DNA from: Undaria pinnatifida
Taxonomy: Eukaryota > Sar > Phaeophyceae > Laminariales > Alariaceae
Assembly (NCBI GenBank): GCA_012845835.1
Contig: JABAKD010000007.1
Span: forward strand, 11,906,011 to 11,970,010
Length of the DNA: 64,000 bases
Direction of reading: 5' to 3'
Shown: positions 32,614 through 45,800 of the stretch, one piece after another
Numbering within the stretch: the first letter of the stretch is position 1
How the letters are laid out: each line of letters begins with the position of its first letter
Notes under the pieces: generated by a model
What the model was told of the DNA's origin: nothing
The model's database searches: none
The model's input: the letters and a program-made list of their open reading frames with translations, nothing else
Position numbers and translations under genes: made by a program

Positions 32614-35600
32614 CACTACTACTACTTCTACTGCCACCTACGAGAAGACGGTAAACTGCGACCTGCTGCCTGAAGACGAGGATTGTATCTGCACCGACAA
32701 CTACATGCGCGTCGAGTGAGTCACCTGCGCCGCAGACCAAAATGAGCGTGCCTTCATTTCCATCGCTCAAAAGGTTCAGCATTCCCGCTTTTCGTCTTCA
32801 TGTACTCGCCGATTTGGATTTGCATCTAGTTGTTAAAATTCACTTTAGCTACGACACAACAGATAACTGGGCGTGACGTCCAGCCAACTCCAAAAACAAG
32901 GATGAAAAAAGTATGATGGTTGTAGAACTCGACCATACGAAGCAACCCCCACCAGTATGTACAGCCTACTGCAGACCACGAGGGCTTTCGTGCCGGGCTG
33001 TAAAGATGTGAAATGTGCCACGCACCTGTAGGAATAGCACGGAAAATCTGATGCTGCACGCTCATGGTTTGAAAATACGACCGTCCCCGTTCTGCTGATC
33101 CCCTTTCCTCTCAATTGTCCCCCCAATAGCCGAGGAGGACAGAGGTTAGATACGCAAATAGCTTGTATGTAAGATTGGGTAGAATCATAATGAGCGTCCG
33201 ACTGTTGGAGGCGTCTCTGTCAGGAATAGAAGCAGTGCTCCGTCTTGATAGGGGTTCGCGATCAATGGTCAAATGACTACGGCTAGAAACACATGAGGAA
33301 CGCCCCCCCCTACGCATGTACCCTCTCCCCTGTCCCCATTCATTGTCCCGTAATCCCCTCCGCCATGCCTCATCACGGTAAGTATTCCTTCCTTCGGCGT
33401 TTGTGGGAACCCTTTCAGGCCGTTTCGTGCGCGGCTCCGTCCCCTATCCCCTGTTCCGTAACCCGCTTCCGCCGTGCCTCATCCCGGTGTTTGTTACTGT
33501 CTTCGGTAACTGTAGAAACCGTTTAGGCCCTTCTGTGCGGCGGGAGATCCTCACCACGGACTCATAGTTCATCCGCCTTGCCGTGTTTGCCCCCGCACAT
33601 GTCCCTTGTCCTATGCTTGCCTATCCCCGGTCCTCTATACCCTACTACTGCCCTTGACCCCCATCCATCGTGCCTTATCCTAGTGTCGCTTCATGTACCG
33701 CGCGATTGTGGAAACTCTCCCGGCCTTATTGCGCGTCTCTATCCCCTTTCTCCCTCCCCAAACCTCTTCCGGCATGCTTTCTCCAGGTGTTCTTTGTTGT
33801 GTGTGATGATTCCAGAAACCCATTCAGGCGTTTTTGAGCGGTGATGGGTCCTCACTCATCGCGGACACAGGAGGTGTTCACTGTCTATTCCCCCGTGTCC
33901 CCTGTCCCCCATGCCCTGCTCACTCTACCGGTCCTTCAGCATAAACTCGATAAGAAAACGTTAAATATTTGCTCGGTAAGGAATTGAGGCCATGCGATGC
34001 TGCCTGCGACCCTAAAACGCAATGCTTGTTTTATATCGCATCGCCATGCAGCTAAATCGAAGGACTGAAACATCCATTAGTTGACCCAAGGATGTTTTGT
34101 TTTCCAATCCCTTCCCTAAGATCTCGATGGTTCGCACCTTTTTCAAGCCTTTTTATCATCGACCTTATCCATATTGTCGGACGGGGACCTCTCAACGCAT
34201 GGGCCAGACTATGTGTCCGCCATTTCCACGCCCGTTGTCCTGTATCCCTGTTTCGACTGTTGCTCGTCCTCGCACCCCTGCTTCTCCGTGGTGTGTTCTT
34301 ATCCCCTATCCCGCGTCCCATATCCCCTGTCCCCTATTCGCCGGTGATTGTGGAACTGCTTTAGGCTTCTTTGGGCGGCGGTGCACACCCACCTCGGGCT
34401 CGAATTTTCTCGAGCCTCTGTCCACATCGCCTACCCGCTCGTCCTATCCCTTGCCCCCTCCGCCATACTCTCCGTTCCCTATTCACTACATAAACTATCA
34501 AATCCCCGTCTTCTTTATCCCCGTAAACCGTTTCCATTATTCCCAGACTCCTATATCTTGAGTCTTTATCCCCTGCTGCCTGTCCTCTGTCCCCTGTCCG
34601 CTGCCCTCTAACCTCTCTGCATCATGCATCATCTTGGTGTCGCTTCATTTTCTGATGACTGTGGAAACCCGTTCAGGCCTTATTGCGCTGCGGGGGACCC
34701 ACATCACGGACTCAGAAAGTGAGTCCACAGGAAAAAAAAGAGAATTTGTGTTTGTTTGTTGTTAGCGAGATTCACGAGACGTGCCTTTGTTTTTGGTTCT
34801 TTTACATGTTTTTTGTTTCCTGTTTTGTGCTATTTCGGTATAATTACGGTATTGTGTGTGTACTCTGTAAAACAACGGATTGGCAGTGTTATAAAACCCA
34901 CTCGACACGTACAGTTATTGTTTTCTAGATTTAAAAAGGTTTAACAGCTGCACACCCCGCTCGAAACACTGCTGGTGGGGCGGGCTGAATGTGTGCCCAG
35001 GGGAGAGAGAGAACAGCTGATGAAAACCGATAGTCTATCCATTAAATTGCCGATGGCTGATTCCATCAACCGACTAATGCTGAACGGACTGGCTAATCTT
35101 TGACTGGCCAACTGAAGTTTAGCCTTTTAAAAACGTGCTTCCCGCTGTCAAATATTAAGCAGACTGACTACGTCTTTACCGAATGAGTACGATGAGGATA
35201 GCTAAGTGATCAAAACGCCGACCTGCTTCTTATCGAGCAGGTTTCGGCCGACGCTCTACAACCCGGAGCGCAAGGAGTTCCTAGACTGCATGCGCTCAGA
35301 GGCATTTGTGCTGATTGTGACCGACCGACTTGTTAGGGGGTTTACGGGATACCTATTCTGGTTAGGTAAAAAAAATTGTGAACCGCAATTTAACGCGATG
35401 AATGCCATACTCTATCAGGCGACATCTGTCACTGTAGAGGTTCGCCACTTTTTTTCTTATGCTACTCTGAAATTCTGGAGCTTAAGACCTATCCCAAAAA
35501 CTAATTTGGAGAAAAATATGTAACTGCTGCACCGAATGAAAAAATCGCATGGCCCAGGCACACAAAGAGAATCTTGATGCAAAACCAAAAAATTGCGCTT

Positions 35601-37230
35601 TAACGACGAATTACGGGTAAGGAGCGTAGTCATTCGAAAAAAAAGCATTTCTTGAGATTAATAGTGATATATCTATCGTAGCACGGGTCACAGGCCAATC
35701 CAACCCACGAAACAATAGAAAAGTAAAAGCGAATGTAAAAAAAAAGGGCTAAAGTTGCCCTTTTGTTGGCCCACAGCCCTCAAGACTTTTCTTGGGCTGG
35801 ATTAGTCGGCATAACTCCAACTCATCCAGCGACAAAACTTCACCATGAGTTGAGCGACACACCCAGTCGGGATTGAGGTTTAACGGTTTCAAGTGTTTAG
35901 TTTCCAACTCAACGTATTTCTAGTAGTCGCAAACACCCAACTGCAGTAATCGCAAACACCCAATTTAGATACTGATATTGTTTTTGGATTCCACTGTCTA
36001 CATCGAACATTCACTGGCCGCACGTTCCACCAATCAACTTGCATATTTCCCGCGTGGTGATCACGCCTCCCGAGAAAAACGCATCTGGCTCGCGACGATG
36101 GCGCGTGATCAATTTCCGACCCTCTGTAATTCCACTACATACCAGGTTTCAGACGATGCTCCGCAGCCCCGAGTACAACGTGTTCCTGGACTACATGTGC
36201 CCGGAGGCGAGGGGGCTCGGCATGTCCCCGCCCCCCGGCACAGACACCGCCTTGTGTCCCAGAACCATTCTGGGGACGTGGGATGATCACGACTACGGCT
36301 GGAATGATGGCGACGGCCGCTTGGAGAACAAATGGGTAGGTATTTTTTTTGTGTGTGTGTGTGTTGAGAACACATTTTTATATACGGCAATTTTAGCTTG
36401 TTTGTTGCTGATTTTTTTCTATGCCCTACAATGAAATTTTTCTGTTTTGCTTTTTTTTTTTTTGCAAGATTGCTCGGGAGGGTTTTTCTCGTTTTTTTAT
36501 TATCGTCAATTGTACGCTATGGTGATTTCGGTTCATCTGCTACATCGATAATGGGGGCGGAAGACGACCCCGACGACGACTGGAATAATGACAATAACAG
36601 CTTGAAAATCGAATGCTTAGGGGTTGGGTCCTGATTGTGCCAACCCCTTGTGAACTTCCCACGAAACGAGCCTATCTGTGTTCTTTCTTCTGTGTGCGTT
36701 TTTGTGCCTTAGACATTTGCTTTTCATTTTGTGTTATTTTGTCATGGTGGAGAGCGGTGTGGCTGTGCTTGTGTGTTGTAATATGGATCATTTATTATGT
36801 GTTTCTCTTCCCCTGAACGTATCTTTTTTGTGGTTTTCGAGGAAGGTTGGGCTGGTTTCCATGTTGATATATATTATAATAAATGAAAATACACTCCAGC
36901 TGTGAGATCGAAGATTTCGTCGAAACTCATCTTTGCAAGCTGTGTGATACTCCGATCGCGCGTATTACGAGTTGTGTGTCCTCATTAAGGACATAGGTCG
37001 GCGACTCCCCTCACAACTACAGTGTAGCTATCAGGGTCAACAGGGTGATATTAGTTAGTCTGTGCGCCGAAACTATAAAACCCGTTTCTGAGGGGGACAA
37101 AATGTGACAGCTGTGGAGGGAAATGTATCATTTTATCAAGTGAATCCTGTAAGTCGAATAACCGGTGAGGGGGGGGGGCGGAGTTTTGAAGGACGTTGGG
37201 GCCTGGTTTTGATCAAAAGCGAGCGGGGTT

Positions 37231-37271
<41 letters not shown>

Positions 37272-37930
37272 GGGGGGGGGGGGGGGACGGACGGGCGGAA
37301 AATTTGTGCATGTAAGCTATAAATGGTTTCAAGGGGATAAATCTGACGGTTATAAAATAAAAACAAGAAACAAAAAAACAAAAAAATATATATATACCAG
37401 GGGGGGGGGTTGGGGCGGGGGTGGGGCGTGTGGGGAAGCTCAATCTGTGCGTGGAAACTATACAATATTTTGAGGGGATAAATGTGACGGTTTTGGAAAA
37501 TTAATAATCAGTTTATCATGTATATCCTGGGGTAAGTCGAACAATCAGTGAGTAGAGAGAGGGTGGAGTGTTCGAGGGGGTGGGGTTGATATATGTGCTC
37601 AATGGCGATGGCATTGCATGATCACATCACCTCGCCTGTTGTGTTTGTCAATATATATATCCTTGTTAAAATAAGCGATGTCAGAAATTAATGGTAACTG
37701 CACAATGGTAGCTATCGATTGAAATATTCTATCTTTCGATCCATGTACAATAACAAATTATAAATCTTTAACACGTTGTTTACTACACCTAAAGGTTGGG
37801 TTGCATACCACATATAACATCAAACTTTCTAGAGTGATAAACAAAACCAAGCAGGTGATATTTTTCGATGTCTCCTACATCGTCAGATTTGTCCCCTTTA
37901 GGATATATAGTTTCCGCGCACATATTGAAA

Positions 37931-37964
<34 letters not shown>

Positions 37965-40900
37965 AGTCCCCTTGTTTAAACGCCCCACCTGAAATCAAAA
38001 TCTACCAGAGTAGTAAACACTACCAGCCAGCTGATTTCACCTCATTTTCTTTGTAGCCATCCATGCCGTAGCTTCAACTCATTTCCCCCCTCCTCCTCCC
38101 CCCCCCCCCTCCCTTTTTTTTTCCCACCCAGTTTGTTCAAACGCCCCACTTACGATCGAAATCGGCCAGAGTAATAAACCTTTGTACACAATTGATATCA
38201 CGTCATTCTCTTTCTAGCCATCCATGACGTAGCTTTCATTCATCCCGCCTTTCCCCCTCCAGCGCCCCCTTCTTCCCCACACCCCGCACGATCGCCTAGA
38301 CCCAGCACCGCGAGTATAGCAAGCCCCTACATATATGATTAATACGCACGGTCGGAGTATCACACACAATCTTGCCAAGGTGATGTTTGACCAAATCTCT
38401 GATCTCACAGCTGGAGGGAATTTTTATATTATATGTGACCTAACCCTCTTCAGAACCCTTTCCCCCTGCCCTCCCCCTCCTTTTTTTTCTGTTTTTTCCC
38501 CACTTTCTTTTGCTCAGACACCCCACCCAATATCGAATTCCGCATGATAAATAAACACTTCCACGCACTGGATATCAACTCATTATCTTTTTAGAGCCAT
38601 CCATGCCGCTGCTACGACTTGCCCCCCCCCCCGCCCCTGACGCCAATGCCCCCTCCTTCCCCACTACCCGCACCATCGCCTAGACCTAGCACCACGCGTA
38701 CAGCAAACCCCTACATCTATGTGACCTAAAGCCCCCCCCCCCCCCCCTCCCTCCTCCCCCCCCCCCCCCCCCCCCCGCCACCCCACCCCCACCCCATCGA
38801 ACACTCCGCTCTCTACTCACTGGTTGTACGACTTACAGGATATACATGATGAACTGGCGCATTTTTTCCAAAAGCGTCATGTTTACCCCCGTGAAGGACG
38901 TATAGTTTCCACGCACAGATTAAGCTGCCCCGCCCGTCCCCCCCCCCCCATGATAAATTGGTGTTTTCTTTTTCAAAACCGTCAGATTTATCCCCTTGAA
39001 GAATTTTCAGTTTCCACGCACAAATTAAGCTGTGCCACTCGTCCCCCCTCCCCGCCCTCCCCCACCCCCGCCCCTTTTGATCAAAAGCAGGCCCCCACGT
39101 CCTTGAAAACTCCGCCCTCTCCCCACCGGTTATTCGACTTACAGGGTTCACTTGATAAACTGATGCATTGCCGTCCACAGCTGTCAAGTTTTGTCCCCCT
39201 CAGAAACTTGTTTTTATAGTTTCCGCGCACAGACTGACTAACATCACCCTGTTGACCGCGATAGCTACACTGTAGTTGCAAGGGGAGTCGCCGACCCATA
39301 TCCTTGACGAGGACATACAACCCGTAATACGCGCGATCGGAGTATCACACACAGGTTGCAAATATGAGTTTCGTCAAAATATTCGATCTCACAGCTGGAG
39401 TGTTTTCTTTTTTTTATAACATATATGTTGATGTGTTTTGGTTTTGTTTTTTTCGTACGTTTTTTTTACAAGGGTGTGTGGTGCTTATTTTCTCTGATAC
39501 ACCGGTTCTAGGGGGATGTGGGACGATTACCACTACCACGACTACGGCCGAGTGATGGCCGCCTGGAGAACTAATTTGGATAGCTTGAGTCCTGATTATC
39601 TCTTTTCTGCGATTCCAGAAAACCGAGCGTGTTGGATTTTTTTTCCTTTTGTGTGTTTTGGTGTGTGTGCGTTTCATTTTTTATTTTTTTGTGTTTTGAG
39701 TTTTGTGTCTAGTGGGATTTTGGTGGGATTTGGTGGACCATGGCCGTCGCACCCCAATTTGACACGACTTTTTTCATCCGCGACAATGGCTGGTTCTTGC
39801 ATATGTTGCTGGGTGCCGTCGGCGACGCGAGGGGCAAACATACGTGGTCATAGTATCATTTTATTGCGAGCGAATTCGATTTTTTTTTTTTCTGATTTAT
39901 GCCCCTCCTTTTTGATGTATGCCACACCTGAAAAAAGAAACACCCTTTCCGACATGTGTGTAAGCTGGTTTTAGTAAAGCATTTTCGTCCGCTCCTCACC
40001 GAGATCCATCGGCAAGGTTTCTTTGGTGGATCATGCCCCCTCTGCCCAAATTTGGCACGCCTTTGTCGTCTGTGACTATTGCTTCCGAGAATGTCCCTGG
40101 GTGCCGTCGCCGAAGCCACGGACGAAACGTACGTAGTCGTATAAATCGTAGCGTTTTATTGCCGGCAAAGCCGTCTTCTATCTGAATTATTCCGCGCCTA
40201 TCGCATTTTTTCTCCGCCTAAAAATAGGGAACCCTTTCGGACGTTAAATGGGAAACCTGGGTTTTTAGCAGGTTTTTTGCAAGAAAGTACAGGATTGTTG
40301 TCGGCCGCCGACCGAGATTTCATGCCTAGCAATCTCCACCTTATCACGCGACGCGCACAACTGTTTTGCGCGACTATCTAGCGAGCGCTTTACTTTTTTG
40401 CTTTCCTTCGATTTGTGCGTTGTTTATTTTTCTTGGGTGACGTTCGGTGTAGTAGGTTTCAGCTGCGAGTCTTGAAACGAAACTGGTACGTGCCTGGCAC
40501 GTATGTACGCTGACTTCCGATTTAGTGTTTTTTTTTCGTTTCCTGGCGGATGCATGACTTTATTCAGCTGTGGCGTATCACACACAGCTTGCAGAGATGA
40601 GGTTCGACTAAGCCTTCGATCTCATAGCTGGAGGGTATTTTGTTTTTACAATATGTGTGCACCACTTTTTTTCCTTTCCTTTTTTGTTGCCCGTGGGGTA
40701 TGTGTTCTCCCACTCCAGAGTGACTGAGGCCTGTCCTGTGACGGCAGACTTGATGCACGTGTGCAACTTGACGGCAGTTACAATGGCGCTGGTGCGCGAG
40801 GGCCTAGCGAAACCTACGCTGTCGTTTCGGGGTGAATTTTGTCGTTGGAGGCAAAACATCAAGATCTGCACACGGGTGCTACGACAACGTTGACACCTTT

Positions 40901-42721
40901 TTTTTTCTTTCTGAATGCTCCCTGACCCAAATTTGCCGGAAAATCGAGTTTGGATTTTCAATAACAGTCTAGTGTTTCTTGTGAATGTTATGGTGTTGCC
41001 CTGGGCGCCTTCATAGGGCGTAACATCCTGCCTACGGCTGGATATAAAGATTTCAGAGGGTTTCACATGCCTTCGAAGGCATGTGCATATAGGGAAAAAA
41101 GGGATAATGCATTTGTTTCGCGGATTTGCACGCGGTTTAGTTCGGACTAGTGCAAGAGCTAAGTATAATACAAGTGAGTGACCAACGTGGAACCTGCATG
41201 GTAGAGAGACCTAAAAAGTGTGGCCTGTGTCTATATCTGCTCCCTAGTCTTGTATGCGAAACATGGCATCAACGGCAGGACACGACTCTGTTCATCAAGT
41301 CGCGCTTTCAGGTTATTCAGAGATGTGGTTTTCGATGAGATGTAAAGGTCTTGAAGTGAGGACTCTCGCAAAATAATAGGCGCACGTCTATCATAACATG
41401 CCTCTGATAAGTGCCGGAAGAACGCCTAGTAAAAGCACGCGGTTCCTTGACTACTGCTGTCCTTCGTATGTGGAACACATTATCTAAATAATATGATTTG
41501 GTGTTTTCCCGCGACCACACTGTCTTTCCTGTGTGGCTACAAAGGTCGAAACCAAAGGGTTTAATGGGACCGCTTGACCACTGCTGTCCTTCTTATTGTG
41601 TGGAGCAAATGTCAAAACGAAATTATTTCATATTCACGCTCATTGCTGTCTTTGTGACAAGTTGAATAAAAACGGATTTAACATATAAATAACGCAATGG
41701 TATCAGGATTCCCTCCTATTACCGTTGTTCGCGGCAGCTGGAACAACCGGTTCTAACGTTCCCCTTTACCATACTCCTTATTATGTTGAAAAAGTTCGAA
41801 AAGGATTGTTTCATGTTTCACACTCATTACAGTGTTTGCGGCAGCTGAAAGAATAATAATGGATTGTCTCCTCTTGACCAGTGATGTCCTTCATTTTTTA
41901 TGTGGGACATTTGTTCAAAATCTAAATTATTCCATGTTTTTCCCTCACATTACTGTTTTTGGGGCAGCTGTTCAAGGAAATGTTTCTCGATGCCATAGGC
42001 GAAGCGAGGGACAGCCCCCGAAGGAACGCCCACCAGGGCATGTGGCACAAGCACATCTTCAACCAAGGCACCGATAGGGAAATCGAGGTGCGCTTGGCCG
42101 GGTTTCGCTTTCTCTCGTCTTTCAGTTTTATTTCATGTACATTCGTTTTGTGAATCTGCTGCAGCCAAGCGACGTTTGAAAGTGGACAATCACAGTGGCC
42201 ATGCCCCATGCCTACACTAGATTTGGACGGTAACTCGGCACCAATTAGGGAGAAACAACCTCACCGCAGACCGCAGATCAGCTTTTCAGAAGTGAGTACC
42301 TCGATTTAAAAGCACCAGAGTTAAGACCATTCGGGAGTTTGAGAACGGCCAACTCGACATGTATGTCCTGCCACCCTCAAGGCTATATATTTACCAGTAT
42401 CCCACTACAGAATAGAAACAAGAACGCATTGTTCGGCTTGTCACGGGCACTCATAAACCTGGGTACCCACTGCTGTACTCGGAGGTGTCTTTGCCTGTCT
42501 TGACCGACAAAATCGTACCAGGTTAAGTATCGAAGACCAAGGCCACGATACAGGTATAGTTTTTTGGGCTTCAACGCTTTCTGAACGACGGGCTCCTTAG
42601 CGCCTTTGCAGCCGGAAAGTCTTTTTTTTGGGAAAAAACTACTTGGGACAATTGTAGGGAAGGATATTGGGGTTCTTGGAATTAATGTAGGGAAGTTTTT
42701 GGGGGTTTTGAAGGGGTCATT

Positions 42722-42806
<85 letters not shown>

Positions 42807-45800
42807 GTTGTGTTTGTTGTTGTTTTTTTGATCGTCCTGCGGATGGGGCAAAATCAAGCTTACGCTCACCACACTTGCACGTATTTTGGTGCACGTCGTG
42901 TGTCGACTTAACTCAACTTCTTTTGCAATCCAGCGCTAGCTGGCGTGTCCTTCGGTTCCTACTATATCGACAGCGCGAGCTGTCCCTACCGGCGGTCCTG
43001 GTTGCTACCCCTGCAGAGCAAAATGATTATTATAACCTAAGATCGTTGTCGGAATTTGGTATTCCTAGACCGTGGGATTTGTACATCCGCTTGAACTTTC
43101 ATTTTTTTTTCCTCGAAATGAGTTTTTGGCTGACAGAAGGCACGGAGCTGTTCGTGTGAGGAGCCTGTTAGTAGCCAAAATATGGTTCGGCGCCTTTACG
43201 GGAGCGTGCGCCCGGAACGTAGAGCGTCTTCAAGGCCGGGCCTTTCACCGGTCGAATTCCTTCTCGTGGGTCGGATCAGGCCAAGTTGACTAGGCCCGAC
43301 CTTTTGATATTTGAAGGCCTCTTGATCCGACCGGACCCGACCCGACCAACCCGACCCGATCCGAAGGACCGGACCCGATCCCACCCGAAGGACCGGACCC
43401 GACCCGACCCGAAGGACCGGACCCGACCCGAAAGACCGGATCTGACCCGACCCGACCCGACCCGACCCGACCCGACCCGACCAGACCCGACCCCACCCGA
43501 CCCGACCCGACCCGACCCGACTCGGCATGTGAGGAGCCGTTTTACGGTAGCCCCTTCAGCTTTTCTTTAACGAAGACGCTGGTTTTGAAACCAGCTGCGG
43601 CCCTATCTCGTGAACCACGGTGCCCGGTTTGCCACGCCGACGTCATCGCTCGATTGTGCTGTGCACACGAAAACATATAATATGAAGATGTTTTTTTGCC
43701 AGAGTATCCTTCCTATTGTCCAGCAGCTATCAAACGTTCGTTTTAAGAAAATCGCCGCTTTTGGGGGTGGAGGGCTATCTTAGCTTCAATCTGAGGTTTC
43801 GGAACACCTCCTCTCCCGACCCTACTCGGGCCGGGAGGTTTTTGAAAACACCCTCACCCGGCCCGCGGACCGTGACATGACCCGCAATCAGCCCTGGTTC
43901 GAAGCCTTTTTTTTTTTTAGGTGAACGTGACAAGCGCTGTTTCCGCGCTGGTCATTTGTTTTTTTGGAAGCATTTGTTTTTTTTACATCACGCAAAAGCG
44001 TCGCCCCAACCACTAACCACTGGCCAATCCCTGGACCCAACTCTCTCCCACGCTGAGGCTCCTACCCGACCGCAGCTTCGCTGCACGTTTTTAAAAATCT
44101 GAGAATAATGACGAGGGACGGTCGAGTGCGTTTAAAAGAGTCCTGTGTGAAAATAGCAGTGCAGCTCGCATTGAGTTGTAAAACTGGCAAATGTGACAGT
44201 AGGACCGCTAACCAGTGACAGCCGAGCCAATAACAAGTGACCAACGACGACAGTAACAGTGCAGCTTGGGACCCAAACTTCGGCCGCAGCCGAGGTCAAT
44301 ATCAGCGATTAACCAGACGAGCATCTCAGCTTCGGGAGAATATCAGAGTTACTTATCGGCGGATGTACGGCCACCGGTCCCCGTCGCCGCAGCTAGTATA
44401 ACAAGAATATGTCAAACTAGAATGCAATTCGCCTAGAACTGCAAACCTTTTCGGGTGCTTTTGTTGCACGAGCTATACAAATTATCTTTTTGTATGTCAA
44501 GAGACTCGCGGTTATACCTAACCTATCGGCAACTAAAATGTAGTCGGCGACTTACGTTCAGTCATCTCACAGCCGTACTGATCGTCGACAACCGGTTCTC
44601 GTTTTGCTCAGGTGTTTCTTCTGGACGAGCGATACGATAGGTCACCGAAGCCTTGTTACGTCAGGCAGGAATACTGTGACAAGGTGATTAATGTTGGTAA
44701 ATATAACGGTGGGAGTTGTAGTAGTATTAGTAGTAGTAGAGTAGTAGTAGAATAGTAGTAGTTGGCCTGTTTGTAGTAGTAGCGGTAAGTAGTAGTAGTA
44801 GTAGTGGCAGTAGGAGTAGGAGTAGGAGTAGTAGTAATGGCAGTAGGAGTAGGAGTAGGAGTCGTGGGAGTCGCGGCAGTAGTAGTAGTAGTAGTAGTAG
44901 TAGCAGCAGTAGAAGTAGAAGTGATAGTATTCCTTGCAGTAGTAGTGGTAATAGTCGGAGTTGGAGGTTTAGTAGCAGTACGTGATGCAATTGTAAAATT
45001 AAAGGCAGCACGAGTGGTGGAGGTGGTAGTTGTGATGGTAGTAGTCGTAATTGTAACGTACCTGGTAAGTAGTAGTATTTGTAGTACTTGCAGTTCAAAT
45101 TTAGTGGTGGTGGTTGCAGTGGAATAGCAGTGGTGATAGTGGTGGCGGTAGCATTCTTAGAAATAGTAGCGGTAGTATAGATATTTAGAGTAGATGCAGG
45201 ACTAGTGGATATGTACTAGTAGCAGTACAAGCGGCACTTTTAGTAGCAGAATCTATATTAACAATAGCAGTAGTGGTAGCAGTAGCAGTAGAGTTAGTGC
45301 CAGAGGTAGTGGTAATTATTAGTAGTAACATATGTATGTCTGATAATGGCAATATAGTTCGTAGTATCAGAGTAATAGTAGTAGTTCTCGTAGTGTTTAT
45401 AGAGGTGGGACTGGTGGTAGTAGTAGGAGAATGAAGCGGTAAAACGTCAGCAGTATAGCAGCATTAGTAGTAGGGAGAGAGGAGCCCGTACTGATAACAT
45501 TCCTGGGCTGAACCTTCGTCTTGTGTCCCTGCCTGCCTCCTTCCCTCCCTCCTTTCCTCTCTTCCTCTCGCTACAACTGCGCCCCCTCCCCCCGCTGTGG
45601 TGTGGTTGGGTTATGCAGATTTTGAGAGAGGTGGACGCGGGAGCTAATGTCACATCGCACTCTGTTTGGTGCGAAGACTTTCTTAGGGGCGGGCATGGAG
45701 GGGATGGGTCTTGTTGCCCTCAAGACGAGAAAATCACCTTTGGATGGTAAGGGTTGTTGTTGTTTCGGGTGGGTTTGGTTGTCTTGGCCATCTTGCTCAC

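Noticed and set aside
31847-32719. 290-codon plus-strand Thr/Leu/Pro-rich frame
   Set aside because: Most is (ACC)n/(ACT)n microsatellite. Only the last roughly 24 codons are real exon (exon 4).
44804-45127. Val-rich plus and Leu-rich minus frames
   Set aside because: Artefacts of the (GTA)n repeat in intron 7.
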